This document shows positions 11,601 to 22,625 of a DNA stretch of 64,000 nt, piece by piece. The notes under the pieces are model-generated. The model worked only from the letters and a program-made list of their open reading frames with translations. It was not told where the DNA came from and did not search any database. The stretch comes from Channallabes apus (taxonomy: Eukaryota > Chordata > Actinopteri > Siluriformes > Clariidae), in NCBI GenBank assembly GCA_030522415.1, contig CM060118.1, positions 28,957,151-29,021,150 on the forward strand, in the 5' to 3' direction. A program made the translations under genes and the position numbers. Numbering within the stretch: the first letter of the stretch is position 1; each line of letters starts with the position of its first letter.

Positions 11601-13094
11601 CCTGTGTTCAGGGTCGCGGGGGACCTGGAGCCTATCCCAGGAGACTTCGGGCACTAGGAGGGGTACACCCTGGACAGGGTGCCAATCCATCGCAGGGCAC
11701 ACACACACTCACACACCCAATCACACACTACGGGCAATTTGGGAACACCAATTAGCCTAACCTGCATATCTTTGGACTGTGGGAGGAAACCGGAGTACCC
11801 GGAGGAAACCCACCAAGCACGGGGAGAACATGCAAACTCCATGCACACAGAGACGGGAATCGAGCCTGGCCGGGGAATCGAACCCAGACCCTGGAGGTGC
11901 AAGGCGACAGTGCTAACCACTACACCACCGCGCCGCCTACTGTAGGACAACTACAGTAAATTGGGTGCATGTGTCGGTTACCTGTGAAAGATATGGCACC
12001 AGGATGCACTATGGGAGGAAGGTCAGACAGTGGATATATACACTCCAAGTACATGCCAGTGCAGGTCTTCAGTAATGGTTTAAGGAACAGGACAAAGAGT
12101 TAAAAAAAATGTTGACCCGACCTCAAAATTTTCACGATCAACTGTGAGACGTCTGACCGATGGAGGCCCCACCTGGCAACTTGGTGGAGTTTACAGTTCT
12201 GCTGATGTCTAGGCACCAGAAGTGCTGCTTTAGACGTATTGACAGCTCGGAGCTAGTTTTCAAGCTGAAGACAGATCTGCATACTGTTAGTTTTAATGGT
12301 AAGGATGGTCAGTTTATAAATCATGAGATTATCTTATTAGCAGAAGCATTTTAAATGAAGCTGTAAAGACATGCTGAAGCAGGAAAATACACACGCTACA
12401 AGAACTTAAGCTACAAGAACGTGGATGAAATGTAGGATAATAAATGCAGATTGTTTTTGGCATGATGTAACTCACTTCCCATATTAAAGGAAAGGAAGGA
12501 AACAGACATTCATTAGAATCAATTTGTAAGAACTTAAACACGATGGCCTTAAGACACTTTCTGATCAGGACATGTTTACTGCTCTGTGTTTAATAAAGCA
12601 TATCTAGGCTCATTTCCTCATACTCCACCTCATACTGGAATGCATTTTCCGTTCCATTAATACACAAATACACACATTGGAAACCCCCAAACCTAACATA
12701 AAAATAAGCTGTAACCCAAATTCTCTGTACACGAAAGATTAAAAGGGTCCAACACTTTTACTCACAATGTTACTCTGCTTTGGTGTTGTTTAACGATACA
12801 GTGTAATGAATACCAACAACAACAATAAAAACATAGTCTAAGTGCAAAGCGGAATGAAAACTTTTTTTTTTTAATTCAAATGTTTATTATAATAGTGTGG
12901 AGGTGTGTAACGGTCGAAATTCAAGCACAAAAAGTTCGACCCTGGACGCGTAATTTATAAGAGCGTCTTAAATGCTGAAGTGTTTGTTTAAAATGGTGAA
13001 GCGTTTGCTTATCGAAAAAATGTAAAACTCACCCAACCGACTCCAACTCGTCCATGTCCTCTGGACCACTGAGTGTAGAGCTACAGACGCTCAT
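4758..13094 (-). CDS. dapp1: DAPP1 (Bam32), SH2-PH phosphoinositide adaptor, nine exons
   Basis: DAPP1 couples tyrosine-kinase signals to PI(3,4,5)P3/PI(3,4)P2 at the plasma membrane, notably in B cells. Coding exons on the minus strand: 13033-13094 (ATG at 13092-13094), 9478-9600, 8691-8824, 8423-8553, 7644-7691, 5815-5877, 5645-5730, 5282-5369 and 4758-4781. All have AG/GT borders and the phases join to 252 residues. The SH2 domain starts at WYH (22-24); FLLR (45-48) carries the phosphotyrosine-binding Arg48. PSIYES keeps the family's phosphorylated tyrosine (Tyr126). The PH domain spans about 153-245 ([47 protein letters not shown]). The tail is SQIRKGR then stop, shorter than the human C-terminus as I recall it, and the N-terminus is also shorter (human about 280 residues). 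The gene is tail-to-tail with lamtor3. Introns carry SINEs, an L2-type LINE and a TG microsatellite. Confidence 0.93.
4921..4985 (-). repeat. V-SINE/L2-type 3' tail fragment
   Basis: Plus-strand text with ATTTAAGCATTTCGCAGA and TTATCCAGAGCGACTTACA is the reverse complement of the common fish SINE/LINE tail also seen at 40160-40196. It lies in the last dapp1 intron. Confidence 0.6.
6470..6910. repeat. Probable dispersed repeat in dapp1 intron 5, unassigned
   Basis: This stretch is more GC-rich than its surroundings (CCAGCGTCCTGGCCCGCCC, GAAGCTGAGCTTCCC). AGAGCTTCCCTTGTAG recurs near its end with opposite neighbours, suggesting a degenerate transposon. There is no coding signal and I cannot name a family. 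Confidence 0.3.
7043..7475 (+). mobile_element. tRNA-derived SINE with 17-bp target duplication (family C)
   Basis: The head (AGTGGTAAAGTGCTCGCCC, then GGTTCGAACCCCGGGTGA) has pol III A- and B-box character, followed by a roughly 350-bp body and an A-rich tail (CCCCAAAAAATTATA). The flanks TTCAAAAGGCTGTTCAG (7026-7042) and TTCAAAAGGTTGTTCAG (7476-7492) differ at one base and are the target-site duplication. It lies in dapp1 intron 5. Confidence 0.85.
8639..8672. repeat. (TG)n microsatellite next to dapp1 exon 3
   Basis: About 17 TG units lie some 20 bases beyond the exon 3 splice donor (8689-8690). Confidence 0.9.
10240..11344 (-). mobile_element. 5'-truncated CR1/L2-group non-LTR retrotransposon (LINE)
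   Basis: A 259-codon minus-strand frame (10565-11344) holds the C-terminal part of a reverse transcriptase: FADDTTIIG carries the catalytic Asp pair, then [12 protein letters not shown] and [13 protein letters not shown], ending [12 protein letters not shown]. To its left, the element's 3' end reads TTTATTG followed by AATCAGAATCAGAAAG, typical of fish L2-like LINEs with short tandem 3' ends. The N-terminal endonuclease and most of the fingers/palm are missing. A poly-A run at 10390-10413 interrupts the tail. It lies in dapp1 intron 1. Confidence 0.8.
11558..11936 (-). mobile_element. tRNA-derived SINE (family A) with 13-bp perfect target duplication
   Basis: The copy is reversed: the tRNA-like head is at the right (GGTTCGATTCCC on the minus strand), and the 3' module with CCGCTTAATCCTGTGTTCAG is at the left, preceded by a CATT tandem. 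CTACTGTAGGACA flanks it at 11545-11557 and 11937-11949. Frames across it in both directions are SINE shadows, not genes. It lies in dapp1 intron 1. Confidence 0.9.
11950..13032. other. dapp1 intron 1, upstream part
   Basis: I see no conserved exon here. A 64-codon plus-strand frame (12160-12354) has no recognisable domain and is probably chance. Confidence 0.4.
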
Positions 13095-13480
13095 TGTGAG
13101 TTTGGGGCAGTTTTATTGAGAGATAAACCCCAGCAGAGCGCACGCACAGTTCGGCGGAATCTCAGTGCGGCGAAGCCGAAACTGAACCTGTCACACTGAC
13201 ACGCCCACACAGCGACGGCCACGCCCACAAGCACGTCTTACCTTCATGCTGGAAGCGTGTCCTCTAGCCCCATTATACTGTATATAGCCCACTACTACAA
13301 TCAGTACGTACATAGTACATTTCTTACCTTTTACCAATGTTAAACATTTTAAAACTAAAACAGAAAAATTATTTTTACAAAAATTAAAATATAAATGAAA
13401 ATATAATTTGACAGAAACAAAAGTAAAATGTATGGACCTGTCAGATAATGAAGACAAGGAGTTTTCAGCAGTATTCATTG
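13095..13480 (-). promoter_or_regulatory. Presumed dapp1 5' UTR and core promoter region
   Basis: The region directly 5' of the dapp1 ATG is locally GC-richer at 13130-13260 (GGCGGAATCTCAGTGCGGCG, GGAAGCGTGTCC) than the surrounding introns. No clear TATA box decides a start site. The L1 insertion begins about 400 bases upstream of the ATG. The call rests on position only. Confidence 0.35.
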
Positions 13481-13495
13481 CTATTAATATTTTTT

Positions 13496-16400
13496 TTACT
13501 TCAACAATATTTTTTATTGATTTTAACATGGATAAAACAGGGTAAACATGTAATGTTTTAATGCAGGTTTTATAATCCCCTTATAAACCCTATAACACCC
13601 ACCCCGTCCCTCCCCGACTCCAAGCCAGTTTTACAAGCATATGAAAGGCTAGACGTCAGGCATTGAGAGAAACCAAAAAAGAAAAAAGAATATGGAGCTG
13701 GAAGTTTTTTGATTCTATGTGCAAAAAATAAAAAATAAAAAGGAATAAAAAGGGAAAAGAAAGCAAACAAACAAGTAATTAAATAAGAAAGGAATCAAAC
13801 TATAAATGTATATGAAAAAAGTGAAGGAAGGGCCCCCACACCTGTTGAAATTTCAAGTCTGAATAATGAATTGTGTAGTGAATCTTCTCCAGGGACAAAC
13901 AGGACATGATATCCCTGAGCCACTGGGCGTGGGTAGGTGACGTGGCATCCTTCCACTTGAATAAAAGAGAACGCCTGGCCAGGAGTGTCGCAAAAGATAA
14001 CAATCGCTTTTTAGCTGGAGTTAGACTCTTATCTTCCTCTCCAGTGATACCAAAAAGAGCAATCAGAGGGTCTGGTTCAAGGTTGCATTTCAATACAAAG
14101 GACAGGGTCTTAAAAACATCCCTCCAGAATTTCTCCAAATTCGGGCATGTCCAGTACATATGAATAAGAGACGCCTCTCCGCTTTTACATTTATTACAGC
14201 AAGGATCAATGTCTGGGTAGAAACGGGAAAGTTTAAGTTTGGAGAGATGAGCCCTATGTACAACCTTAAACTGTAATAAAGAGTGGCGGCACATAAGGAG
14301 GTAGAGTTAACACGTTTAAAAATTGAATTCCAAGTATCATCTGATAGTGACAAATTTAAATCCTTCTCCCAAGCAGTTTTAATTTTACACAGAGGGGTGT
14401 GACTCGAAGCCATCAATCCACCATAAATAGTGGATATTAGGCCTTTACGCAGCGGGGACAAACAGAGGAGATTATCTAGAATGTTTGCAGCAGGAGCCTC
14501 AGGGAAATTTGGTATTAAAGAGCGAATGAAGTGTCTTACTTGCAGATATCTGAAAAAATGAGAATTGGGTAGGTTAAACCTTTCGGAAAGCTGTTCAAAC
14601 GATGCAAACTTATGGTCAACGAACAGGTCTTTGCAAAGCTTGATGCCCTTATTGTACCATTCCTGAAACACTGAGTCATGTAAAGAAGGTTGGAAGAGAT
14701 GGTTAGAGACGATAGGACTGGACAGAGAAAAACCCAAGAGACCGCTGTCCTTTCTGAACTGAGCCCATACACTCAAAGTATGCCTAACAACTGAGTTATT
14801 GATTAATTTAATTGAGGGGATGGGGAGAGCAGATCCAAGGAGTGCAGAGACAGAGAGGTTTTTGACAGACTTTATCTCCATTTCCACCCAGGCAGGCCGA
14901 TTAGGTTGGTTATGAAAATAAGCCCAAAAGATGACAAATCGAATGTTTGCTGCCCAGTAGTAGAAACGAAAATTAGGTAGAGCCATGCCACCGTCTCTTT
15001 TAGATCTTTGAAGTAGGGACTTATTCAATCGTGGATGTTTACCTTTCCAAAGGTAAGAAGATATAATTGAGTCTAAAGCGCCAAAGTAAGATTTGGGAAT
15101 AAAAACAGGTACAGACTGAAAGAGATATAAAAATTTAGAGAGAATACTCATTTTAATTGCATTAATGCGGCCCACCAGGGACATGGACAGTGGTGACCAT
15201 CGTCCCAAGTCCTTTCTTGTTTGGTTCAACAACCTAATAAAATTTTCTTTAAAAAGGTGTTTATGTTTCCTTGTAATTGTAATACCAAGATAGGTAAACT
15301 GATTTTTCACTATGTTGAATGGAAAATTGTGCATACCAGTTGTTACTGCTGTATTATCTAGCAGAAAAAGTTCACTTTTGTGCAAATTTAATTTATATCC
15401 TGAAAATTAGCTAAATTCCCTGAGCAATGACAGCACATGTGGCAGAGAGGACACTGGATTTGATAAAAAAAAGTAGAAGGTCATCTGCATAAAGGGAAAC
15501 TTTATGTTCTTCTCCCTGCCTCCAAATCCCAGATATATTTCTACAGCTACGGAATGCGATTGCTAGTGGCTCAATGGTAAGGTTAAAGAGCAATGGGCTA
15601 AGGGGACACCCCTGACGAGTTCCCCGCTGAAGACTGAATGGTTGAGACTGCTGAGCATTTGTCAGAACTGAGGCAGTAGGGCTTGAATATAATAATTTAA
15701 CCCAAGTGATAAAACTTGGACCAAAATTGAATTTTTCTAAAGCCCTAAATAAATACTCCCATTCAGCATCCAAAGAAAGGACACACCCAGGGGTCTCCTC
15801 TGATGGTGTGTACAAGATATCCATAATGCGTCGAATGTTAAAGTAAGAATAACGATTTTTAACAAAACCGGTCTGGTCCTCAGATATAATAGAGGGTAGA
15901 ACATTCTCTAATCTACGAGCCAAGACTTTAGCAAGGATTTTAACATCCACATTAAGAAGAGAGATTGGTCTATATGAAGAGCACTCTGTTGGGTCCTTAT
16001 CCTTCTTTGCTATGAGGGTGATGCGAGCCTCATTAAATGACGCAGGCATCTTACCTTGCTTAAAAGCTTCAGATAGAACCAAAGCTAGTTGTGGTGCAAG
16101 GTATGAGGAGAATGATTTAAAAAACTCTGCAGGGAACCCGTCAGGACCCGGGGACTTACCAGATTGCAATGAGGAGATAGCTGAACTGATTTCCTCTTGT
16201 GATATGGGCTCTTCTAATCTTAATCTAGTTGAGTCAAGAAATTCTCAACTGAACTATGGTCCTTTGGAAACTCAGAAGTATATAATCATTCATTCATTCA
16301 TCTTCTATACCGCTTAATCCTGTGTTCAGGGTCGCGGGGGACCTGGAGCCTATCCCAGGAGACTTCGGGCACTAGGCGGGGTACACCCTGGACAGGGTGC

Positions 16401-16797
16401 CAATCCATCGCAGGGCACACACACATACACACACTCACACACCCAATCACACACTACGGGCAATTTAGGAACGCCAATTAGCCTAACCTGCATATCTTTG
16501 GACTGTGGGAGGAAACCGGAGTACCCGAAGGAAACCCACCAAGCACAGGGAGAACATGCAAACTCCATGCACACAGAGACGGGAACCGAGCCTGGCCGGG
16601 GAATCGAACCCAGACCCTGGAGGTGCAAGGCGACAGTGCTAACCACTACACCACCGCCTAAGTATATAATCGAGAATAAAAATTTCTGAATGCATCATTA
16701 ATTTTAGAATGGTCCGTAGTGATATTACCATCCTCCATCCGAATTTTTGTAATTTGTTGCTGTGCTCTAAATCCTTTCAACTGATTAGCTAAAAATT
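13496..16797 (-). mobile_element. 5'-truncated L1-clade LINE, ORF2 remains
   Basis: Minus-strand frames hold L1 ORF2: GFRAQQQITKIRMEDGN (16690-16790), then GKSPGPDGFPAEFF, SYRPISLLNVDVKI, PFSLQRGTRQGCPLSPLLFN and SLYADDLLLFF (15411-16169), then the C-terminal region to a Cys-rich CCNKCKSGEASLIHMYWTCP motif (14090-14294) and stop near 13800. The segment after the first catalytic Asp (LSLDAE) has lost about six residues before WEYLF. Frames shift near 15390 and 14100-14290. TTGCTATTAATATTTTT flanks the insertion at 13478-13495 and 16798-16815, an L1-like target duplication. A SINE is nested inside. The copy is dead and sits just upstream of dapp1. Confidence 0.9.
16288..16659 (-). mobile_element. 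SINE family A nested in the L1 ORF2
   Basis: The minus-orientation copy is flanked by AAGTATATAATC at 16276-16287 and 16660-16671. L1 coding text continues on both sides, so this SINE inserted after the L1. Confidence 0.92.
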
Positions 16798-16815
16798 TTG
16801 CTATTAATATTTTTT

Positions 16816-17190
16816 ATTTAATTTTTTATTTGTTTAAGGTTTTGACCGAGCTATCCAACAAGTAACATATTAAAAAGAAATAAATATTACGTGATAATTT
16901 TAAATATTTATTTTACCATTATTTCAGAAATCATCCCCTGTACTACAGTATACAGTGTGTATAGAAAAGAACCCCCTCTCCCTTTTAAATGAAACTAAAG
17001 CAGACACAGTTGTTGTTTTATCCAGATGTAATTACTCAGGGCAACTTTTAATATCCAGATATAAAACAAGTAATAACGAAAAAAAAAGGAAAAATAATGA
17101 GAAACAGAAACAGTGATTTGGAAAAGGATCAACCCCCCCTCCTAAATTATTAAATTATTAGAGGGAGAAAAATAAAGGGACATGAAAATA
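16816..17190. other. Intergenic AT-rich sequence
   Basis: I see no gene, RNA or clear transposon here. It lies between the L1 target duplication and the exon-like segments that follow. Confidence 0.35.
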
Positions 17191-17191
17191 A

Positions 17192-17724
17192 TTACAATAA
17201 CAATTTCTGATTAACCTTTATACACTCCGGGTCTGCATCTGCAAAAGTCATCTTTAATTCCTCCAGCAGATACTGTATGTCGTCACTACCTGATTATAAA
17301 GTAAACTTGTTCTGTGTGGAAAGAGAGTAGTATCATTACTTACATTTAAAATGATTATGTAAAACCCCATACATAGCATGTAAAGAAACAACATTCTTAC
17401 CCAGTTTGTGGATCGTATTTATTTGGGTTGTTTTCTGAATGATGGAGTCTCCTTACAGCTTCCTGTAATGTTGAATTTAAAATGCTTTAATACATACATT
17501 TGTAAACAACATCGTATAATTCAGACGTGACAAACTTTTAAATATGCTGGACACCTACAACAATACAAGTAACAAAAAGTAGATGTGTAGCCAAATGATT
17601 AGGCTAAATTAGCAAGGTATAATTTACTGCTCTTATCAAACTTGCGCTGAAATGCATCAAGACGCTGGATAACCTCTTTGAGGAGAGCAGTGTGTGCAGC
17701 TTGCTCACCCTTCAAACACTCAAG
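17192..17724 (-). CDS. Possible coding exons of an unidentified gene
   Basis: I do not recognise this gene. Three minus-strand segments look exonic. At 17628-17724, after a good acceptor (CTGTGTCTATTCAG), the text LECLKGEQAAHTALLKEVI then QRLDAFQRKFDKS is amphipathic and may be a coiled coil. At 17401-17462, EAVRRLHHSENNPNKYDPQTG has acceptor TTACAG and donor GTAAGA. At 17192-17285, GDDIQYLLEELKMTFADADP runs on to a TAA at 17192-17194. The second and third join in phase 2 if the acceptor is AGGTAG. The first ends in phase 1 while the second starts in phase 0, so they do not join directly. This may be a decayed gene, a transposon-derived gene, or chance. Confidence 0.3.
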
Positions 17725-17984
17725 CTGAATAGACACAGACACACCACGGCTAATCCCCCCACCCGGCTATGATAAGGACAGCACTTCTTCCTGCTAGTCA
17801 TTAACATACATAAGGCCTTTACACCTAACAGCCATCACCTCTCCCTGCTAGGTGTGAGGATTCCTAGAAAGTTTCACCGATTTCCGTATATATCCACATA
17901 CATGAGGTATCTGGTCGTTTCACAAAATTTCCTTTGCATTCTACCTTTCCAAGCACTCTGCCTCATACATCTGGCAAAATTAAA

Positions 17985-18050
17985 GTTTATATATATATAT
18001 ATATTAATATATTATATAATATATATATATATTAAAAAAAATTATAAAAT
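17985..18050. repeat. (AT)n-rich microsatellite
   Basis: Two TA runs are separated by TTAATATATTATATAA, close to palindromic. Confidence 0.8.
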
Positions 18051-18519
18051 TAAAGATTTCCCATACCATATTTGTCCGGATACAGCTCTTTTCATGCAGT
18101 GTTAGTGATTCAGTTTTCTCCCCTATTTTACCTGAAATGGTGTTTACATGTTTCACTTGAATGTTAAAAGTTGATAGAGCTGGATAAAACAAAAGCTATC
18201 TGTCTTCTTTTCATCTCTGTCTCAAACTGACAACATTTTATTTATAACATTGTGTTAAATCGACAAATGACAGAAATGCAGAGCTGTTAAATGCTAAAGC
18301 AGAAAAAACAAGTGATGATGCCTAACATACTGTTACCATACACTTCCCTCAACTAGGACAACACCCAGGACTAATTTGACTTTGTTTACACAGCACTGTA
18401 CGTTCTGTACGTTCTCATAAATACACAGATACACAATTTAACCACAATTACCTCATCTCTCTGTTGCACAGTTCTAGTCTGTGTTTGTGTGTGTCTCTAT
18501 CTATATACATAGATATACA

Positions 18520-18740
18520 CTCAATTATCTTTAATAGGAATGCCTTTACAAATGCTCTTTCACACAGGTATCCTATTAGCCAATAATGTGGCAGCAGCAC
18601 GAGACACAAAATCATGCAAGCACAGGTCAGGAGCCTCAACTTTTCAAACATCAGAATGTTAAAAAGCATGATCTTTGTGTCTTTAAGCACATAACGGTTA
18701 TGGGTTTTACATGGGCTGGTTTGAGTATTTTAGAATGGTC

Positions 18741-18773
<33 letters not shown>

Positions 18774-19380
18774 TTTCATTTTTAATTATTTTAAATGCAA
18801 AATGGTACAAATAACTGGTTGTCTTGGTTTGAGTACTTTAGAATGGTCTCGATTTTTTATTATTATTATTATTATAATATAATTATTATTATTATTTTAT
18901 TATTTTTATTGAGATTATTTTAAACTTGCGGTGAGCAGGGAATCTGCAGGCTGAAACACCATGTTGATAGGAGAGATCTTTTGTGTTATAGCTACACAAA
19001 ATTAATCCACAGGCAATATAGAGCATTGTTAATGCATTTGTACTGAAGCACAGAATGTACGATGTATTTGTACACTATAGAATTACTATTTGCCTTAACT
19101 TGAAATATGAAGCCCAAACCTGTTCCAGCATAATGACTCCATCCACAAAGCGAAGACATTGGTTGCCAAATTCGGATTGGAAGAACTTAAGTGCACACTG
19201 GATGCTGACTGCGCTCAGGCCTTCTTACCCAATAACCCTGATTGACCTCAGTAGTAGAAAGCCTTTTCAAAAAGGTGGAAGCTATTACAAGAGTAAACGT
19301 GAATTAATCTGGACTGGGATGTTCAAAAAGCACGCATGGGTGTGATGGTCACACAAAAACCTTTGGCCATATAGTGTATA
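18520..19380. repeat. Transposon-derived block with (ATT)n arrays
   Basis: GGTTTGAGTATTTTAGAATG (18719) recurs as GGTTTGAGTACTTTAGAATG (18826), each followed by an ATT-repeat array (18740-18772 and 18855-18900). Further right, text ending TTTGGCCATATAGTGTATA (19357-19380) resembles the end of a common fish Tc1-type non-autonomous element. I find no transposase. Confidence 0.5.
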
Positions 19381-21010
19381 TTAGGTAGCTTCATGACTGA
19401 TTGCAAAATGTAAAATATTCCATGAAATGATGAAATGAAATAGTCTACAGTGACAGGCCTCTGATACAATGTACAGTACAAAGAATAGCAACAATGGTTT
19501 CATAATTGTAGTTTTTTAATAAATAATTTTACAGCATTTTTCCTGCATAAAAAATTCTTTAAAATATACAATATCTCAAAAATAAAGTACACAAATAACA
19601 CCACGAAAAACAAACAAACAAATTCACATTTTTTTTCCTATTGTTAATTCAGTCATGAGATCGGAGGGCCAAGAATCACATATGCTCAGATCAATCACGA
19701 TTACTTATGTTTATGATAATCACAGATCAACACATCATTTGCTTCAAAGAAATATTTTAAAAGACATTCATCTAATTCTTTTACAATCCTTTTAAAACTC
19801 AGTATCCCTGACTGGCACAATGCATAAGCATTGACTATAGAAAGAAATGTAACATTCAGCATGTTTTGCACTTTTTGAACAACATGAATATTAACCTTTA
19901 TTAATTATTACAATACTGAAACTGCGGAAGTCTGCAATATGCAAATAAGCCAATTTATGAATTACTAAATGCTTTATTATACTGTATGTTACAAATAACT
20001 TTTGCACAGTTTTAGATTATTTTCATTGTGTGTATGATGAATGTTAACAGTTTTGATATATTTACAGTACAAGGCTAAAGCCTGGACTCACCTTTTAATT
20101 AAATTTTTTTAATGATTTATTTTTTACACTCTAGAACAATACTGAAGATTTCAAAACTATGAAATAACACATGCAATAATGTAATTAAGTAACAACAACA
20201 ACAACAACAACAAAGTTGTTATTTTAAGACATGAAGGTCAGCTGTTCTGGAATCGTTCTTGCAAAAAAAGTATCATCGAGTGCATTTGCAAAACCCATCA
20301 AGCACCATGATGAGACTGGCTCTCATAAAGACCATACCGGGAAAGCAAGACCTAAATGTACCTCTGCTGCAGAGGAGAAGATCATTTAGAGTTACCGGCA
20401 TCAAAAACCACCAATTAACAAACAGCACCTCAGATTGTAGCAGATACGGCAACTGTTCAAATGAGATTATTGCATATTTTGGACACCTTCAGCATTGTTT
20501 TACAATGTAGAAAGAAATTAAAATCAGAAAAGGCCAGAGATAGAAGGTCTGTCCAAAATGACTGGTACTGTAGGTCGTAAGGCGAATCTAAGTATAGTTT
20601 TTTCACAGTAGTGTTTTGTTCATATTGTGCAGTCGCAAATAAATTTCCATTAGTTTCTTTAAAAAATTTCTCAGTCTGTATTCATGTCACCAAACTTAAT
20701 CTTCTAAAATACTCTTACTCTTTTGCAGTGTACTCTCAAAGTTCACCACTACACATAGGTTGTTCATCTTTCTATAAGTAGGCACACGTGTGTTGGGAGT
20801 AGACAGACATCTGCAGCACAGCAAACTTGTCTTACTCTCATTTAAATTATGCTCGTGTTGAAGATAAACATCAACACAACACTCACCGCACTCCTCAGAG
20901 AATCATTCAGGTCTTATGGGACAGCAGGGCAAACAATAATGTGAAAGACCCATCCCACACTTGAGACCAACTATTTGACCTGCTGAGGTCTCACTATGCT
21001 TTAGGCTCAT
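19381..21010. other. Region downstream of atp10d, no gene seen
   Basis: The sequence is AT-rich with an (ACA)n run at 20194-20211. It could hold atp10d 3' UTR, but no convincing polyadenylation site can be chosen from sequence alone. No conserved exon was found. Confidence 0.4.
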
Positions 21011-21395
21011 CATTTCACAGACAAGCTGATTTAAGTACAACTTTTACCCCAGAGACTTAAGAGAAATGAACACTACCAAACACTGACACTGACTACACTA
21101 TACACAAACAGTTCTTTTTACAGATAAACTGCACCTAAGTACATTATGTATTTATTCTCAAATGCACTACATATTAAAACTGCTGTCCATTACTCAAATG
21201 TGCAATATCTTCAAGTGCTTTATAAAATTTTATTTAGCAATTTCTGAGAATAAATACATAATGTAGTTAGGTGCAGTTTATCTGTAAAAATAACTGTATG
21301 TGTATAGTGTAGTAAGTGTATAGTGTTTGGTAGTGTTAATTTCTCACATGGCTCTGGGGTAAAAGTTGTACTTAAATCAACTTGTCTGTGAAATG
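21011..21395. repeat. Large imperfect palindrome, arms about 150 bp
   Basis: The left arm (21011-21160) starts CATTTCACAGACAAGCTGAT and ends TATTTATTCTCAAA. The right arm (21244-21395) is its near reverse complement, from TGAGAATAAATACAT to CTTGTCTGTGAAATG. The spacer is about 83 bases. It could be a foldback or MITE-type transposon. It lies beyond the atp10d stop codon, so a transcript that reads through would form a long hairpin. Confidence 0.85.
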
Positions 21396-22625
21396 TACTA
21401 AATGTTTTACTATGTCTATTATGAGACTGTAACTTTTAAGGGCTTCTATCAAATGCTGCACAATCCTAACAAAATGTAAAATAGGCCATTACTTTGGCAT
21501 ATTTTATCTTGATTTTTTTTCTTGATATCAGATGTAAAACTGATTCATTCAGATAATTTAGCATGCAGACTTTTAACCTTAGTTTCTGTGTAGTTTAGTC
21601 TACTGTAGATCAGGGCTAGACATTGAAATTTACTGTATCAAGGGCTGGTATGGCAACACTTCTTCTCTACAGCTAAGCAGGAGCAATCCTGCTGCAACTA
21701 CTTTCTCCTCTTGCAAGAACTACCTTCTAAAACCCACTCAATGTCACAGTTCTTGCAGTAACTTATAGTAGTAAAGTGCCGAAAAAGTGTTTTGTCAGCA
21801 TTTTAGTACTTTCTTTTATCCTGTGGGAATAATAGATCTGAGTCTTCCAAGGAAGACATGTGTCGCCTAACAACTGAGTGTGCAACATTTCTTTAATACT
21901 ATAAATGAAAAACATATGTCACAAAAGACTTCTCAAAGAAATAATTATTACTTACCAAAATCACAGGTAGGGTAGAGTCACAATAATTATTTTCTTTGAT
22001 GATGTTATTCATGACTATCTCAATGTTCCTGTTATATTGAACATGCATCCAAATCCTGAGAAGATTATTTAGTTATCATTCTCTCTGATGCAAAAATTTC
22101 AATATTTAAACATGGAGTGCATTGTGACCTATCATATAGACTTCTCCACATCTATGATTTCTGAAAAAGGGTTTGTGAAAGTTAGAATTCTGATGAATGG
22201 TTTAGGCAGACTTGTGAATAGCAGATTTGACTCGCCTCCCCCTTTTATGAAAATAATATTAAAAAGAATATTTCTTAGAAAATTAATGTGACAGAGGCGA
22301 ATGGTGATGCAAGATGTTTGATGTGTCCCAATGTGTCGTCTATGCTTCGCAAAAACAAAAAAAAGTATGTGGGGTCCGAGTGTTTTCTCAAGGCACTCTG
22401 CGACAAAGATTGTACACATAGATATATAAAATAGGTACAGCTAATGTGTGTAGTTTTGATAAGAGAAGATGGGAATGTGGACTGATGTCAGTGACAGTAA
22501 ACACTTGAATTAGAGTAAACCCAGTGTGAAGATTTGACTGGTTTCATTTTTCTCAAAAGTTCAATGAGTTATATATTTGAACTTTTAATGAGTTTATAAG
22601 TTGTGAGGAAGCTTTTGCTTATGAA

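Noticed and set aside
11654..11950. Recurring 88-123-codon frames (also 16350, 24131, 57296)
   Set aside because: The same text appears at each SINE family A copy, so these are shadows of the SINE.
12160..12354. 64-codon plus frame in dapp1 intron 1
   Set aside because: No homology recognised, antisense to the gene, no splice partners.
20194..20211. Short tandem repeats considered as a CRISPR array
   Set aside because: Simple ACA repeats without spacers in a vertebrate genome.
22132..22419. 95-codon minus frame (MCTIFVAECLEKTLG...) and a 67-codon plus frame
   Set aside because: No domain or splice context. They lie just beyond the atp10d stop and are probably 3' UTR or chance.
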